NCBI RefSeq assembly: GCF_007748035.1
Contig: NZ_CP036278.1
Span: 496,001 to 560,000, forward strand
Direction of reading: 5' to 3'
Length of the DNA stretch: 64,000 bases
DNA from: Aeoliella mucimassa
GTDB lineage: Bacteria > Planctomycetota > Planctomycetia > Pirellulales > Lacipirellulaceae
Shown: in pieces, positions 53,652 to 62,707 of the stretch
Position numbering within the stretch: position 1 is the first letter of the stretch
How the letters are laid out: each line of letters opens with the position of its first letter
The notes under the pieces: model-generated
Database searches by the model: none
What the model was told of the DNA's origin: nothing
Seen by the model: only the letters and a program-made list of their open reading frames with translations
Program-made: the position numbers and the translations under genes

Positions 53652-55151
53652 GTGAGCGATGAAAAAGAGATTCCCGATCAAGCTCGTAACATGCTGTCGC
53701 AGCATGGCAGGAGCATCGACTTTTCCGATGGCTGCTCATTGGGCCTTGTTGACCTCTCGCGCACCAAGGTCGACAACGACGACTTGCAAAGCCTGGTTTT
53801 CTATCCTGGGATCAGCAAGTTAAATCTGGAAGGTACCACGATCTCCGACGCTGGCATGGTGCACGTGGGCAAGATGCAACACCTTGAGTCGCTGAACGTC
53901 GACGGTACGCTTGTTTCCGATAGCAGTCTTGCGAAGCTCCTGGAGCTTACCAGGCTCGAGCGGCTGAATCTCGGTTGCGCGCAGCCATGTTCTCCTGCAG
54001 GCCAGCGACCGATGCCAGTGTCCGCGGTGCTGAGAAACCGGATTACCAACCGGGGACTGGCGGTATTGGTCGACTGCATCTCGCTCCGTCGATTGAACTT
54101 GCAAGCAACCCACGTGAACGATCGTGGGCTTCTACACTCGCTTCCCGAGATGCCTGGCCTGCAAAGGTTAACGCTCAGCTATCTCGATATCACCGACCAC
54201 GGCATCGACGCCCTCGAGTCGCTCAAGTGGTTAGTGGAACTAAGACTCGAACATACCGCGATCAGTAGCGATGCGATGATCCGCTTGATGTCGAGCAAGG
54301 TACATTCGCTTCGCGATCTCGATTTGTCGAATACCGTGGTTAGCGACGCAACGCTTGCCGCGTTTCCCGCGGATTGCCTGCTGCAAGAGTTGCGACTGAT
54401 CGACACGGTCGTTTCCGACGCTGGTTGTCAGCATTTGTCCCAATACAAGTCGCTTCAGAATCTTCGCTTGGATTACACGCAGGTCACCGACGACGGCGTG
54501 CGTGAGTTAGCCGCTTGCGGTCAGTTGCGAAATCTCGAACTTTTTCGGACCAAAGTGTCCGATACCTGCTTGGTATGGCTCTCCGATCTCTGGCTCGAGC
54601 ACTTGGGACTTGGTTACACGGATGTGACCGACGTCGGCATGCCCGACGCGGCGGAGTTTCCCGCGCTCAAGAGTCTCGATCTGCGCGGCACGAAACTCAC
54701 CGATCGAGGGCTGCGGCATTTGGTGCAATCCTCCAGCCTCGAGCAGCTATTCCTCGACCACACATCGATCACTGGCGAGGGGCTGCGTTGCTTGATCGGC
54801 GGCCGGCTGCAATCGCTCTCGTTGCACTCGCGAATAGGTGACGACGGACTGCAGGTGCTGGCGAACTGTCCGAGTCTGGTACGGCTTGCCGTCCGCTCGG
54901 CGGGCGCGAGCGACTGGCGTCCGCTCGCTGAGCTACAGCAACTCGAAGTACTGTTGATCGACGACGAAGTTGCCGACTTGTCGCCGCTGCAATCGCTCCG
55001 CAACCTGAAATACCTGCTCCTCTGGGGCGACCGGTTCTCGGCCGCTTCGCTGGCCAGGCTTCGGCTAGCACTGCCCGACTGCCAGATTGCCACCTATGAA
55101 CCCAAGATGGTTGCCTGGTGCGATTTCCGCAAGCTTTGTCCTTATGGCTAG
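53652..55151 (+). CDS. Leucine-rich repeat protein
   Basis: A 499-residue protein made almost wholly of about 15 leucine-rich repeats of the planctomycete type, each about 24 residues with L-x-x-L-x-L followed by T-x-V/I-S/T-D (for example LVDLSRTKVDNDDLQSL, LNLEGTTISDAGMVHV, LRLDYTQVTDDGVRELA, LDLRGTKLTDRGLRHLV). No signal peptide or membrane helix. Such arrays form a curved binding surface. The start is GTG at 53652 with AAGGAG nine bases before it; an ATG 11 codons upstream (53619) lacks such a site. Isolated from its neighbours. Confidence 0.88.
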   Translation: MSDEKEIPDQARNMLSQHGRSIDFSDGCSLGLVDLSRTKVDNDDLQSLVFYPGISKLNLEGTTISDAGMVHVGKMQHLESLNVDGTLVSDSSLAKLLELTRLERLNLGCAQPCSPAGQRPMPVSAVLRNRITNRGLAVLVDCISLRRLNLQATHVNDRGLLHSLPEMPGLQRLTLSYLDITDHGIDALESLKWLVELRLEHTAISSDAMIRLMSSKVHSLRDLDLSNTVVSDATLAAFPADCLLQELRLIDTVVSDAGCQHLSQYKSLQNLRLDYTQVTDDGVRELAACGQLRNLELFRTKVSDTCLVWLSDLWLEHLGLGYTDVTDVGMPDAAEFPALKSLDLRGTKLTDRGLRHLVQSSSLEQLFLDHTSITGEGLRCLIGGRLQSLSLHSRIGDDGLQVLANCPSLVRLAVRSAGASDWRPLAELQQLEVLLIDDEVADLSPLQSLRNLKYLLLWGDRFSAASLARLRLALPDCQIATYEPKMVAWCDFRKLCPYG

Positions 55152-55271
55152 AGCGAACCTAGTTCCGCCGCGGGCACGACGATGGCTCTCTTGCTTCGGA
55201 CGGGGCCAAAGTTCGAGAGCCATCGCTGGAGTGATTCCCGCTGGCGGGTATCGGGGCTCTATCGGCGGCGG

Positions 55272-55877
55272 CTAGATGGCTTCGAGATAGCGCCGGGAGA
55301 CTTCTTGCCAGTGGATGAGTGAGAAGAAGGCCGACACGTAGTCGGGCCGGCGGTTCTGGTAGCTCAGGTAGTAGGCGTGCTCCCAGACATCGAGCCCCAG
55401 GATCGGCGTGCGGCCTTCCATCAGCGGGCTGTCCTGGTTCGGGGTGCTTTCGACCACGAGGTTGCCGGAGTCGACACTCAGCCAGGCCCAGCCGCTGCCG
55501 AAACGGCTGGTTGCCGCGTTGGCGAACTCGGTCTTGAACGACTCGTAGCTACCAAACGTCGTTTCGATGGCTTCGTGCAGCTTGCCGCTCGGCGCGGTGA
55601 TTCCTTCAGGGGTCAGCACGCTCCAGAACAACGAGTGATTGGCGTGACCGCCGCCGTTGTTGCGAACCGCGGTACGCTTGGCCTCGGGGATCGCCGAGAG
55701 GTTGCCGAGAATCTCTTCGAGCGGCTTATCCTCGAAGCCGGTGCCCGCCAAGGCGTCGTTCAGTTTGGCGACATAGCCTGCATGGTGCTTCCCGTGATGG
55801 GTCTCCATGGTCAGGCGATCGATGGCTGGTTCGAACGCATCGGTCGCGTAGGGGAGGGCGGGTAGTTCAAATGGCAT
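55272..55877 (-). CDS. sodA: Superoxide dismutase, Mn/Fe family, probably Mn type
   Basis: Dismutes superoxide to oxygen and peroxide. It is 201 residues with the four metal ligands in the usual places: His27 in [13 protein letters not shown], His81 in [13 protein letters not shown], Asp163 and His167 in [12 protein letters not shown]. The Gly/Gln arrangement (GGGHANHS and [11 protein letters not shown]) fits the Mn type better than the Fe type, though metal use cannot be read with certainty. It has no signal peptide. It lies close to the SDR and SoxR genes, which makes a redox-stress group. Confidence 0.95.
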   Translation of the reverse strand: MPFELPALPYATDAFEPAIDRLTMETHHGKHHAGYVAKLNDALAGTGFEDKPLEEILGNLSAIPEAKRTAVRNNGGGHANHSLFWSVLTPEGITAPSGKLHEAIETTFGSYESFKTEFANAATSRFGSGWAWLSVDSGNLVVESTPNQDSPLMEGRTPILGLDVWEHAYYLSYQNRRPDYVSAFFSLIHWQEVSRRYLEAI

Positions 55878-55954
55878 GATCGTTTAATCCTTGATAGGGA
55901 GAGTGTTGAGAGGGGGGAGCGTGCTGGCCGCGCCGCGGCGGCACGGCAAACGCG

Positions 55955-56686
55955 TTACCACACGTGTACCCCTTCGCGGTCGAAGAACCCGCCGGTGGGG
56001 CCGTCGTCGCCGATCAAGGCGTACTTCACCGACGATTCAGCGCCGACTTCCACCGGTTGCGCCCCCTCGAGGGTCACGTAGCGGGTCGCGGTCAAACCAG
56101 GTTCCACTGCGTTGACCTTGATGCCGGAGTCTTTCAGTTCGCGGGCGAAGTGAATGGTCAAAGCGTTGAGCGCCGCCTTCGATGCCGCGTAGGATGGCAG
56201 CACGACGGAGTAGTAGCGACTGTTCTCGTCGGACATGTTCAACAGCGACGCTAACCTGCTGGAGACGATCACGATGCGTCCTTGCGACGACTTGCGAATC
56301 AGCGGCAAGAAGAGCTTGGTGACCGAGAAGGTGCCGATCACATTGGTTTGGAACGTGAGCGTGAAGTCTTCGATCGACATCTCGCTCAGCGGGGTGCGAT
56401 CCAACGCAATGCCGGCGTTGTTTACCAGCACGTCGAGCCGACCGTACTGCTCGCCGACCTGCTGAGCTGCTTTCTCGATGCTCTCCCGGTCGGTCACGTC
56501 GAGTTGCACCAGGCCGACTGAGAGTCCGGCTGCGGCAAACGCCTCGACCACTTTCTGACCCTTCTCCAGGCTTCGCGAGCCAATCAGCACCTGCAGACCC
56601 TGCTGCGCTAGCTGGCGTGCGGTCTCTTTGCCGATTCCGTCGGATGCTCCGGTAACCAAGGCGATCTTTTGTTCTTGTTCGCTCAT
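55955..56686 (-). CDS. SDR family NAD(P)-dependent oxidoreductase, likely SoxR target
   Basis: A 243-residue classical short-chain dehydrogenase. The cofactor motif is VTGASDGIGKETA (about 13-25), NNAGIALDRTPL follows, then the catalytic Ser region IVIVSSRLASLL, and YAASKAALN holds the YxxxK pair. Substrate unknown; the type often reduces small carbonyl compounds. AAGGA lies before the ATG at 56686. It is divergent from soxR, and the near-perfect SoxR box lies about 90 bases upstream with -35-like TTCACC and -10-like TATACC on its strand, so it is probably induced by redox-cycling agents. Confidence 0.9.
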   Translation of the reverse strand: MSEQEQKIALVTGASDGIGKETARQLAQQGLQVLIGSRSLEKGQKVVEAFAAAGLSVGLVQLDVTDRESIEKAAQQVGEQYGRLDVLVNNAGIALDRTPLSEMSIEDFTLTFQTNVIGTFSVTKLFLPLIRKSSQGRIVIVSSRLASLLNMSDENSRYYSVVLPSYAASKAALNALTIHFARELKDSGIKVNAVEPGLTATRYVTLEGAQPVEVGAESSVKYALIGDDGPTGGFFDREGVHVW

Positions 56687-56749
56687 CTCTCTTTTTCCTT
56701 GAACTGTTGACGGTTAGGTTGCGGCCTACCAGAATTGGAAGGACTAGTC

Positions 56750-56792
56750 ACCTCAACCAAGCTTGAGGTATAACCTCAAGTTAACTTTAGGT
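56750..56792. promoter_or_regulatory. SoxR-type operator in the soxR-SDR intergenic region
   Basis: CCTCAAGTTAACTTTAGG (56775-56792) matches the known E. coli soxS SoxR box CCTCAAGTTAACTTGAGG at 17 of 18 positions. On the minus strand it sits between TTCACC and TATACC, 17 bases apart, as MerR-type activators require. A further inverted repeat ACCTCAA-CCAAGC-TTGAGGT lies at 56750-56770. Confidence 0.88.
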
Positions 56793-56805
56793 GAAGGGCC
56801 GGCTT

Positions 56806-57255
56806 ATGTCTAGCCAGGACAACGACGAGACTTTGCTAGCGATCGGAGAGCTAGCCCAACGCAGCGGCATCGCCGTGTCGGCCATCCATTTCTATGAGTC
56901 GAAAGGGCTGGTCCGCAGCACTCGAAACAAGCGGAATCAACGGCTTTTTTCGCGTCGCGAACTCCGCGTGCTTGGCCTGATCAAAGTGGCCCAGGACCTG
57001 GGATTCACGCTCGACGAGATCGGCGAGGCCTTCAGCGGTATCCCTACCGATCGGGTTCCCACAACCCGCGACTGGCAACGGGTGAGTCGCGCGCTCGACG
57101 AAGCACTGCAGGCAAAGATCGAACTCGCTACGCGGATGCGGAACAAGCTGAACCAGTGCATCGGGTGCGGGTGCCTGTCGCTGAACGACTGCCCGCTACG
57201 TAATCCGAGCGACGAACTTGCCGAGAAAGGTCCGGGACCTCACTTGCTGCGGTAG
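56806..57255 (+). CDS. soxR: Redox-sensitive transcriptional activator SoxR
   Basis: A 149-residue MerR-family regulator. It has the N-terminal helix-turn-helix (LLAIGELAQRSGIAVSAIHF, then YESKGL), a coiled-coil dimer helix and the [2Fe-2S] motif CIGCGCLSLNDC (C118, C121, C123, C129), identical in spacing to E. coli SoxR. Oxidation of the cluster by redox-active compounds untwists target promoters. The ATG at 56806 is used; a GTG five codons upstream overlaps the operator. The intergenic operator probably serves the divergent SDR gene and may also affect soxR itself. Confidence 0.96.
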   Translation: MSSQDNDETLLAIGELAQRSGIAVSAIHFYESKGLVRSTRNKRNQRLFSRRELRVLGLIKVAQDLGFTLDEIGEAFSGIPTDRVPTTRDWQRVSRALDEALQAKIELATRMRNKLNQCIGCGCLSLNDCPLRNPSDELAEKGPGPHLLR

Positions 57256-57691
57256 CCGGTACGAAGCTCCTCTCAAGGTACTGGCGATGGGCTCAAACTG
57301 GCGACGGGGTGGCTCTTTTGGCAAGCCAATTCCCGTATTTTGCCGCCGAAAGTGGCCAATAATCGCGCTGGATTTGCCGGAAGAGTTTGGTCTAATGGAG
57401 GATGGTCGGCTACCAGCGTGGTAGCGGCCCGAAGGGGCGGATTTCGCCCCACCCTGTAATCACCGCAACCAACTTGCGACAATGGTGCTCGATGTAAATA
57501 GTGCGTTGCAAACGACTTACGCAGCTTGGGTGCGACGTAAGAAATGCCCCCACCCATCGATTTTCCCGTTTTGGGGGCAAAACCACTTCGGGCGGAATCC
57601 CCGAAGCACCTGCGTTGCTACCACGAAACTAGTCGTACCCCTCGGGGTTTAACTTTCCAGGTCAACCGAACTAACAACCAACCAACACCAC
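57256..57691. other. Intergenic stretch before the sigma factor gene
   Basis: 436 bases. A TGGCCA and GGTCTAATGGA pair at about 57350-57400 weakly resembles block (i) of the composite repeats at 20691 and 46597. No gene, terminator or RNA is supported. Confidence 0.4.
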
Positions 57692-58327
57692 GTGAGCGTC
57701 AGCCAAGCAACCATCGACCGATATACGCAGGCGGATCCCGACGTACGGCTGATGCTGCGCGTCGCGGCCGACGATGCGTATGCGTTCGAAGAGCTGATGC
57801 GGCGATATCAGAATCGCGTGGTCGCGGTACTTACCCACCTGGTGGGACGACGCGACATGGCCGAGGACCTGGCACAGGATGTGTTCTTGCGGATTTATCG
57901 TGCTCGCAAGCGGTACGTGCCGGCTTCGAAGTTTAGCACCTGGCTTTTCACCATCACCAACAACGTGGCTTCCAACGCGCTGCGATCGCTCTCGCGGCGC
58001 AAAGAAGTGAACGTAACGCCGGCTTCGCCGAATGCCTCGGGGGCGAATCCCATCGAGAACACCGCGCTAGCAGCCAGCGGCCTGATGCCCACCCGGCAAC
58101 TCGACAAGTCGGAGATGTCGCAGGTCGTGCGTCAGGCGATCGAGAGCCTCAACGAGCGGCAACGCATGGCGGTGCTGCTCGCCAAATTCGAACAACTCAG
58201 CTACGCCGAGATTGGCGAGATCATGGACCTCACCCCGCAGGCCATCAAGTCGCTGCTCAGTCGCGCTAGAGCCAACTTAAGAGAAGTACTCGAGCCCTAC
58301 CTGGAACAGGGCGAAGTGAAGGTTTAA
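57692..58327 (+). CDS. ECF-type sigma-70 family RNA polymerase sigma factor
   Basis: A 211-residue sigma factor with regions 2 and 4 only. Region 2 reads AYAFEELMRRYQNRVVAVLT, DMAEDLAQDVFLRIYRARKR and FSTWLFTITNNVASNALRSL. Region 4 reads LNERQRMAVLLAKFEQLSYA, then EIGEIMDLTPQAIKSLLSRA. A longer Pro/Ser/Ala/Asn linker (about 110-135) separates them. The start is GTG at 57692. The next gene, 75 bases downstream on the same strand, has an anti-sigma-like N-terminus and one transmembrane helix, so they probably form a sigma/anti-sigma pair. Confidence 0.93.
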   Translation: MSVSQATIDRYTQADPDVRLMLRVAADDAYAFEELMRRYQNRVVAVLTHLVGRRDMAEDLAQDVFLRIYRARKRYVPASKFSTWLFTITNNVASNALRSLSRRKEVNVTPASPNASGANPIENTALAASGLMPTRQLDKSEMSQVVRQAIESLNERQRMAVLLAKFEQLSYAEIGEIMDLTPQAIKSLLSRARANLREVLEPYLEQGEVKV

Positions 58328-58402
58328 TCCACTTTCGGCACACGCAACTCAACCCAACTCCCGATTATCGAATACTAACCAACTCCACCCCCTCCATTTT
58401 CC

Positions 58403-60286
58403 ATGTCCAGTCCTCAACAATCTGACGAGATGCTCCGCGAAGAGCTGGTTGCGTATCTCGATGGCGAGTTGTCGGCCGCGGATAGCGAGTCGATAGAGCT
58501 TCGCATTAGCAAGGACGATTTCGCGCGGGAAGAACTGCAACAGTTCGATCGCATTTGGAATGCACTGGACGAATTGCCTCGGGTGGAAGTGGGCGACGGC
58601 TTTACGAAGACCACCATCGAGATGGCGGCCGTCGAAGCCCAAAAGGAACTCGCGGCCGAAACCGCGATGCTGCCGGTCCGCAAGCGGAACCGCCGGCTCA
58701 AGACGATTGGCATGATCGCCGCGGCCGTGGTGGTTGGCTTCGCCGCGCTCGGCGTGCTAGCGCCGAATCAAAATCTGCAGCTCTACAACAATTTGCCGGT
58801 GATCATGCAGCTCGACGCTTACAGCGAAGCGCATGATGTCGACTTCCTGCGCCTGCTGCATGCGAACTGCGGCGACTGGCTGCTCAAGGAATGGGCTTCG
58901 GAAGTGGACGACGACGTCGTGTCGCTCGAACAACTCACCACGGCCAGCTACCGCGATCGCGTGACATTCGTCGAAAACCTACCCGCGGATCGGCGGACCG
59001 AACTCGCCAGCCAGCATCAGCGGTACGAGAGTCTTAGCTCCGATAAGCGTGCCGAACTCGCCAGCTGGCACCAGACGATGGCCAGCGATCCCGATGCGGA
59101 AGTGCTGCAGAAAACGATGCTGGCTTATTACGCCTGGCTGTCGCGCATTCCCGAGAGCGATCAGTTCCGCTTGCGAGCGCTGCCGGCTGACGAACGAGTG
59201 GCCCGCGTCGAGCAAATGCACCGAGAGGCGGTGCAGAAAGACCTGAGTCGACTGACTCCGGCCAATGCGGCCGCGCTGCGCAAGGCCATGAATCGCATGG
59301 CTCAAGATCCCAAGATCCTGCGGCTGCAAGCCGAAATGCAGGCGGCCATCCCCGATCTGGATCAGCGCGAAGAACAGTTCCCCCCTCGATTGATCGAAGG
59401 GCTAAACCGGATGAAAGAAACCTCGCCGCAGATGGCGATGCGGGGGGTGTTGTGGATCTCGGCAGGCGCCCAGCCTGCGAAGGGAGTGTTTCCCAAGTTC
59501 GAAGCCTACAGCCAGGCGATCGAAGATGGCTTGATGAGCGCTCTGGACGACGAAGCGGCCTCGCGACTGCGGGGCTTCGATGAAGGGCATCGCCGCGGAT
59601 TGCTCACTTACTGGCTCTGGATTGCCTCGCAGGATCGTCCCAGCAAGCTCGATGTTGCCACGCTGGAAGAGTACTTCTCGAACGGCGACCTGTCGGACGA
59701 GGATAAGGCGGTGCTGCTGGCGATGCCGAAAGAGCAGATGATGACCGAGCTTCAATTCCGGTACTACAAAGAATACTTTGCCGACGAAGAGCAACGCGAC
59801 CGCATGGACGAAGTGTTCCGCAGCTTTGGTCAGCGTCCCTGGGGACGTGGGCCAGGGGGGCGTTACAACGGACGTGGAGGCCCCCGCGGCGGCGACGATC
59901 GTGGTCCCCGTGGCGACGACCGCGGTGGTCCTCGTGGCGAAGATTCCGACGCCATGCAGAATGGCGACCGTGGCGGCCCCGGCGGTAACGAACGTGGCGG
60001 CGGTCCCCGCAACGGCGGCGAACGTGGCCCACGCGGTGAGCAAGGTGGCCCCCGCGGCGAAATGGGGCCTCGCGGTAACCAGGGCGGTCCTCCCTTCGGA
60101 CCGAGGGGACCTGCCGACGAGCAGCCAGGCCCTGGGCCTCGGCCGAACGATGCTCCCCCCGCCGAGCGGAATGCTACTGACAACAAACCAGCTGCTGATC
60201 TGGATGCAGCAGACAACACGCCCGCCAGTCCGGCTGCTGAATCCAGCGAGTCGCCCGCGGGTACTTCAGAGAGTACTACCGAGTAA
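58403..60286 (+). CDS. Probable membrane anti-sigma factor with RG-rich outer tail
   Basis: A 627-residue protein. The N-terminus (about 8-75, REELVAYLDGELSAADSESI, then DRIWNALDELPRVEV) looks like an anti-sigma domain lacking the His/Cys zinc residues. One transmembrane helix follows at about 99-118 (GMIAAAVVVGFAALGVLA). The outer part is a helical Glu/Arg/Leu-rich region (about 150-470) with similar segments LPADRRTELASQHQRYESLS and KRAELASWHQTMASDPDAEV, resembling DUF3106-like repeats. From about 475 it is a Gly/Arg/Asp/Pro-rich tail (RGGPRGGDDRGPRG and similar). It probably holds the upstream sigma factor at the membrane. Confidence 0.8.
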   Translation: MSSPQQSDEMLREELVAYLDGELSAADSESIELRISKDDFAREELQQFDRIWNALDELPRVEVGDGFTKTTIEMAAVEAQKELAAETAMLPVRKRNRRLKTIGMIAAAVVVGFAALGVLAPNQNLQLYNNLPVIMQLDAYSEAHDVDFLRLLHANCGDWLLKEWASEVDDDVVSLEQLTTASYRDRVTFVENLPADRRTELASQHQRYESLSSDKRAELASWHQTMASDPDAEVLQKTMLAYYAWLSRIPESDQFRLRALPADERVARVEQMHREAVQKDLSRLTPANAAALRKAMNRMAQDPKILRLQAEMQAAIPDLDQREEQFPPRLIEGLNRMKETSPQMAMRGVLWISAGAQPAKGVFPKFEAYSQAIEDGLMSALDDEAASRLRGFDEGHRRGLLTYWLWIASQDRPSKLDVATLEEYFSNGDLSDEDKAVLLAMPKEQMMTELQFRYYKEYFADEEQRDRMDEVFRSFGQRPWGRGPGGRYNGRGGPRGGDDRGPRGDDRGGPRGEDSDAMQNGDRGGPGGNERGGGPRNGGERGPRGEQGGPRGEMGPRGNQGGPPFGPRGPADEQPGPGPRPNDAPPAERNATDNKPAADLDAADNTPASPAAESSESPAGTSESTTE

Positions 60287-61406
60287 CGCGAGCGACCTTT
60301 GGTCGTTAGGCTCGGTTAGCTAACAGGACTACGTTTGAGCACGCCCAAGGCGATGCCCACCGGGTCGTCACGCTGGCAAAGAATGGCTTCGTAGCGTTGC
60401 CAGTCGCCACACTTGGCAGCCAGTTCCACCAGTCGTGGTGCGTAAGGCGATAGCCGAATGCCTTCGGGCACCAATCGCTCGTACACGGCCATGGCTTCGT
60501 CGGCCGCTCCACAGCGATCGAGCAGCACCATCAAGGTTTCGATGGCTGCGGTGCCATCGCTGGCCGGATCGCTGTTTTCGGCCTGCTGGCGGAAGAATGC
60601 CAGGGCTTCGTCGGTGGCTTCACCGAGCGAGGCCTGAAAAAAGAACCGATGGGCCGGGTACAGCTCGGCAAACGGTAAGTCGCCCGCGTATTGCAGCGTA
60701 GGGTCGAGCTGCCGCCCGTAGTCGCACAGCTCGAGCGCCAGGCGCACAAGCGGCGGATGCGTGATGACTCGCGCAAACCGCACGGTCGCTGCCAGGTGCG
60801 AAGCATCCACGTGCGACGCTTGCGACTGGAACAACCAGGGACGGTTCGCGATCAGCTGCGGCACGGTGTCGTTCGCAGCCGGCGCGGTGCCTTCCTGATC
60901 GGTAATGTGCGTGCGAAGTCCGCTACGGAGTTCGCGATCGACATGCCGCACCAGCGCGGTAGCGCACGAGATAACCTCGGCCGGCGTAAGCTGCGGGGCG
61001 ATGCCTTCGAGCGTGGTAATCGCGTTGCAGGTGCCGAAGTGGCCAAGCAACCAGGCGAAGCCTCGCTCGACATCGATGCCTTCGTGAAGAGCGAGCTCGA
61101 TGAGCTCCTCGATGTTGTCAGGGTTCGGCACCGCTCGGCCTAGGACCTGCTGCAGCGGAGCCTTGTCGCCGGCTGCACGCAGGTACTGCCAGCCTTCGCG
61201 AAGCCGCCCGGCGTCGACCAGCAACCCGCCGACTTCGCGGCAAGCAGCTGTGTAGTCGTCCTCAAGTTGAACACGAACCGGCTCTTCCAGATCGTCGAGC
61301 CTTGGAGAATTGATGAGTGGAATAGGCCTTGTTGAACAATTAGTCACAAACCTCCGTAAAAACTAACGTGGAATGGAACCACGTACCTTTTTTACGGAGA
61401 TCGAAC

Positions 61407-62348
61407 ATGGCTACGAAAGAAAAACGAACCTACAAAGTCACGAACTGGAAGGAGTATAACAAGTCGCTCATCGAGCGTGGAAACATCACTATTTGGTTTA
61501 GCGACGAGGCGTTGGAGAACTGGGAACATCCTAACGACCAGACAAAAGTCGGTCGCCCTTTTGTCTTCAGCGATACGGCGATCGAGTGCTTGCTGACGAT
61601 TCGCGAACTGCTGAAACTTCCCTATCGGCAGACTGAGGGATTCGGCCGCTCGCTGGTGGCGATGTTGGGCGTCGAGGCAGCGATTCCCAATTATTCTTCG
61701 CTCGCCAAGCGAGCCAGCAAGCTGAATGTTTCGCTCGATATCGCTAACAAGAGGGGCGACATCGATATCGTGGTGGATAGCACCGGCATGAAAGTGTTTG
61801 GCGAGGGCGAATGGAAGATGCGGACGCATGGCAAGTCGAAGCGGCGGACATGGCGGAAGCTGCATTTGTCGGTGAATCCTGACACCCGCGAGATTGTGGC
61901 GGAGATTTTGACCGAGAACAGTTGCCACGATGCCGATGCGGTTCCCGAAATGCTGGAGCAGGTGGAGCAGCCCGTAAAAAAGTTTCACGGCGACGGTAGT
62001 TACGACAAGTGGAAGGTTTATGAAGGGCTGGAATCCGAAGGCATTGAGCCGGTGATTCCGCCGCAGCACAACGCCAAGATCAAACAACATGGCAACTCTG
62101 CGGAGGAGCCTTTGCCCCGGGACGAGGCAATTCGTCAGATTCGACGCAAGGGGCGTAGGAGTTGGAAAGAGGAAGTGGGCTATCATCGTAGAAGCTTGGC
62201 GGAAACGACCATGTACCGAGTGAAACAAAGCTTTGGGAGCCATCTCAAAAACCGAGTATTCGAAAACCAACAAACGGAAGCCCGCTTGCGCTGTAAAATC
62301 ATCAATCAATTCACCCAACTCGGGCTTCCACAGTTCGAGTGGAGTTAG
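61407..62348 (+). CDS. IS5 family transposase, copy 2
   Basis: Encodes the same 313-residue DDE protein as 44223-45164, with the same GGAG site and the motifs VVDSTGMKVFGEGEW and YHRRSLAETTMYRVKQ. Two copies with no visible base difference point to recent transposition. Either copy could supply transposase. Confidence 0.95.
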   Translation: MATKEKRTYKVTNWKEYNKSLIERGNITIWFSDEALENWEHPNDQTKVGRPFVFSDTAIECLLTIRELLKLPYRQTEGFGRSLVAMLGVEAAIPNYSSLAKRASKLNVSLDIANKRGDIDIVVDSTGMKVFGEGEWKMRTHGKSKRRTWRKLHLSVNPDTREIVAEILTENSCHDADAVPEMLEQVEQPVKKFHGDGSYDKWKVYEGLESEGIEPVIPPQHNAKIKQHGNSAEEPLPRDEAIRQIRRKGRRSWKEEVGYHRRSLAETTMYRVKQSFGSHLKNRVFENQQTEARLRCKIINQFTQLGLPQFEWS

Positions 62349-62359
62349 TCAACAAGGCC

Positions 62360-62428
62360 CTGTAAAATCATCAATCAATTCACCCAACTCGGGCTTCCAC
62401 AGTTCGAGTGGAGTTAGTCAACAAGGCC
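62360..62428. repeat. Exact 69-base duplicate of the IS right end
   Basis: Identical to 62291-62359, starting CTGTAAAATCATC and ending AACAAGGCC. It gives this insertion two right terminal repeats and one left. Confidence 0.95.
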
Positions 62429-62643
62429 AGTGGAATACCTAACCTCGCCCGAGCAGCCATGAGCCTGGCCTCGAACAGTTCGTGCCACCTGCCGGCGGCC
62501 GCGAGTTCGTGTGTCAGGCGATCGAACAGTTCGTCGGTGGTTCCGGTCCAATTGGAGAAAGCTTGCAAGTCCATGTTTCTATTCTATCGACTTGGTGGGG
62601 TGGTCGGCTATCAATTCCTGGCCAAAGTCGGCGGGGTCGACAC

Positions 62644-62676
62644 AAAAAAAGCCCGGCTCCCAAGTGGAAGCCGGGC
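62644..62676 (-). terminator. Rho-independent terminator of the oxidoreductase gene
   Basis: GCCCGGCT pairs with AGCCGGGC around a 10-base loop, followed on the minus strand by seven T residues. Confidence 0.9.
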
Positions 62677-62707
62677 TCGTTCGAAACATTGCAGCGACAG
62701 ACGCTGG

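Larger units (their letters stand above)
61325..62428 (+). mobile_element. IS5 family (IS903 group) copy 2 with duplicated right end
   Basis: The 1035-base element (61325-62359) has the same ends and length as copy 1 at 44141, and no base difference was seen. The next 69 bases (62360-62428) repeat its own last 69 bases exactly. The 9-bp target repeat AGTGGAATA (61316-61324 and 62429-62437) lies outside the duplicated part, so the duplication is inside the insertion. Confidence 0.93.
60316..62574 (-). pseudogene. Helical-repeat-like gene interrupted by IS903-type copy 2
   Basis: The 5' part (62574-62438) encodes MDLQAFSNWTGTTDELFDRL and ends LMAARARLGIPL. The 3' part (61324-60316) continues INSPRLDDLEEPVRVQLEDD. 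With the insertion and one copy of the 9-bp target repeat removed, the two join in frame to a 381-residue protein. It is soluble and all-helical with Ala/Leu/Glu-rich segments (TAACREVGGLLVDAGRLREG, then ETLMVLLDRCGAADEAMAVY), possibly TPR- or HEAT-like. No family recognised. The insertion leaves only 49 native residues from the original start, so the gene is probably inactive. Confidence 0.85.
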
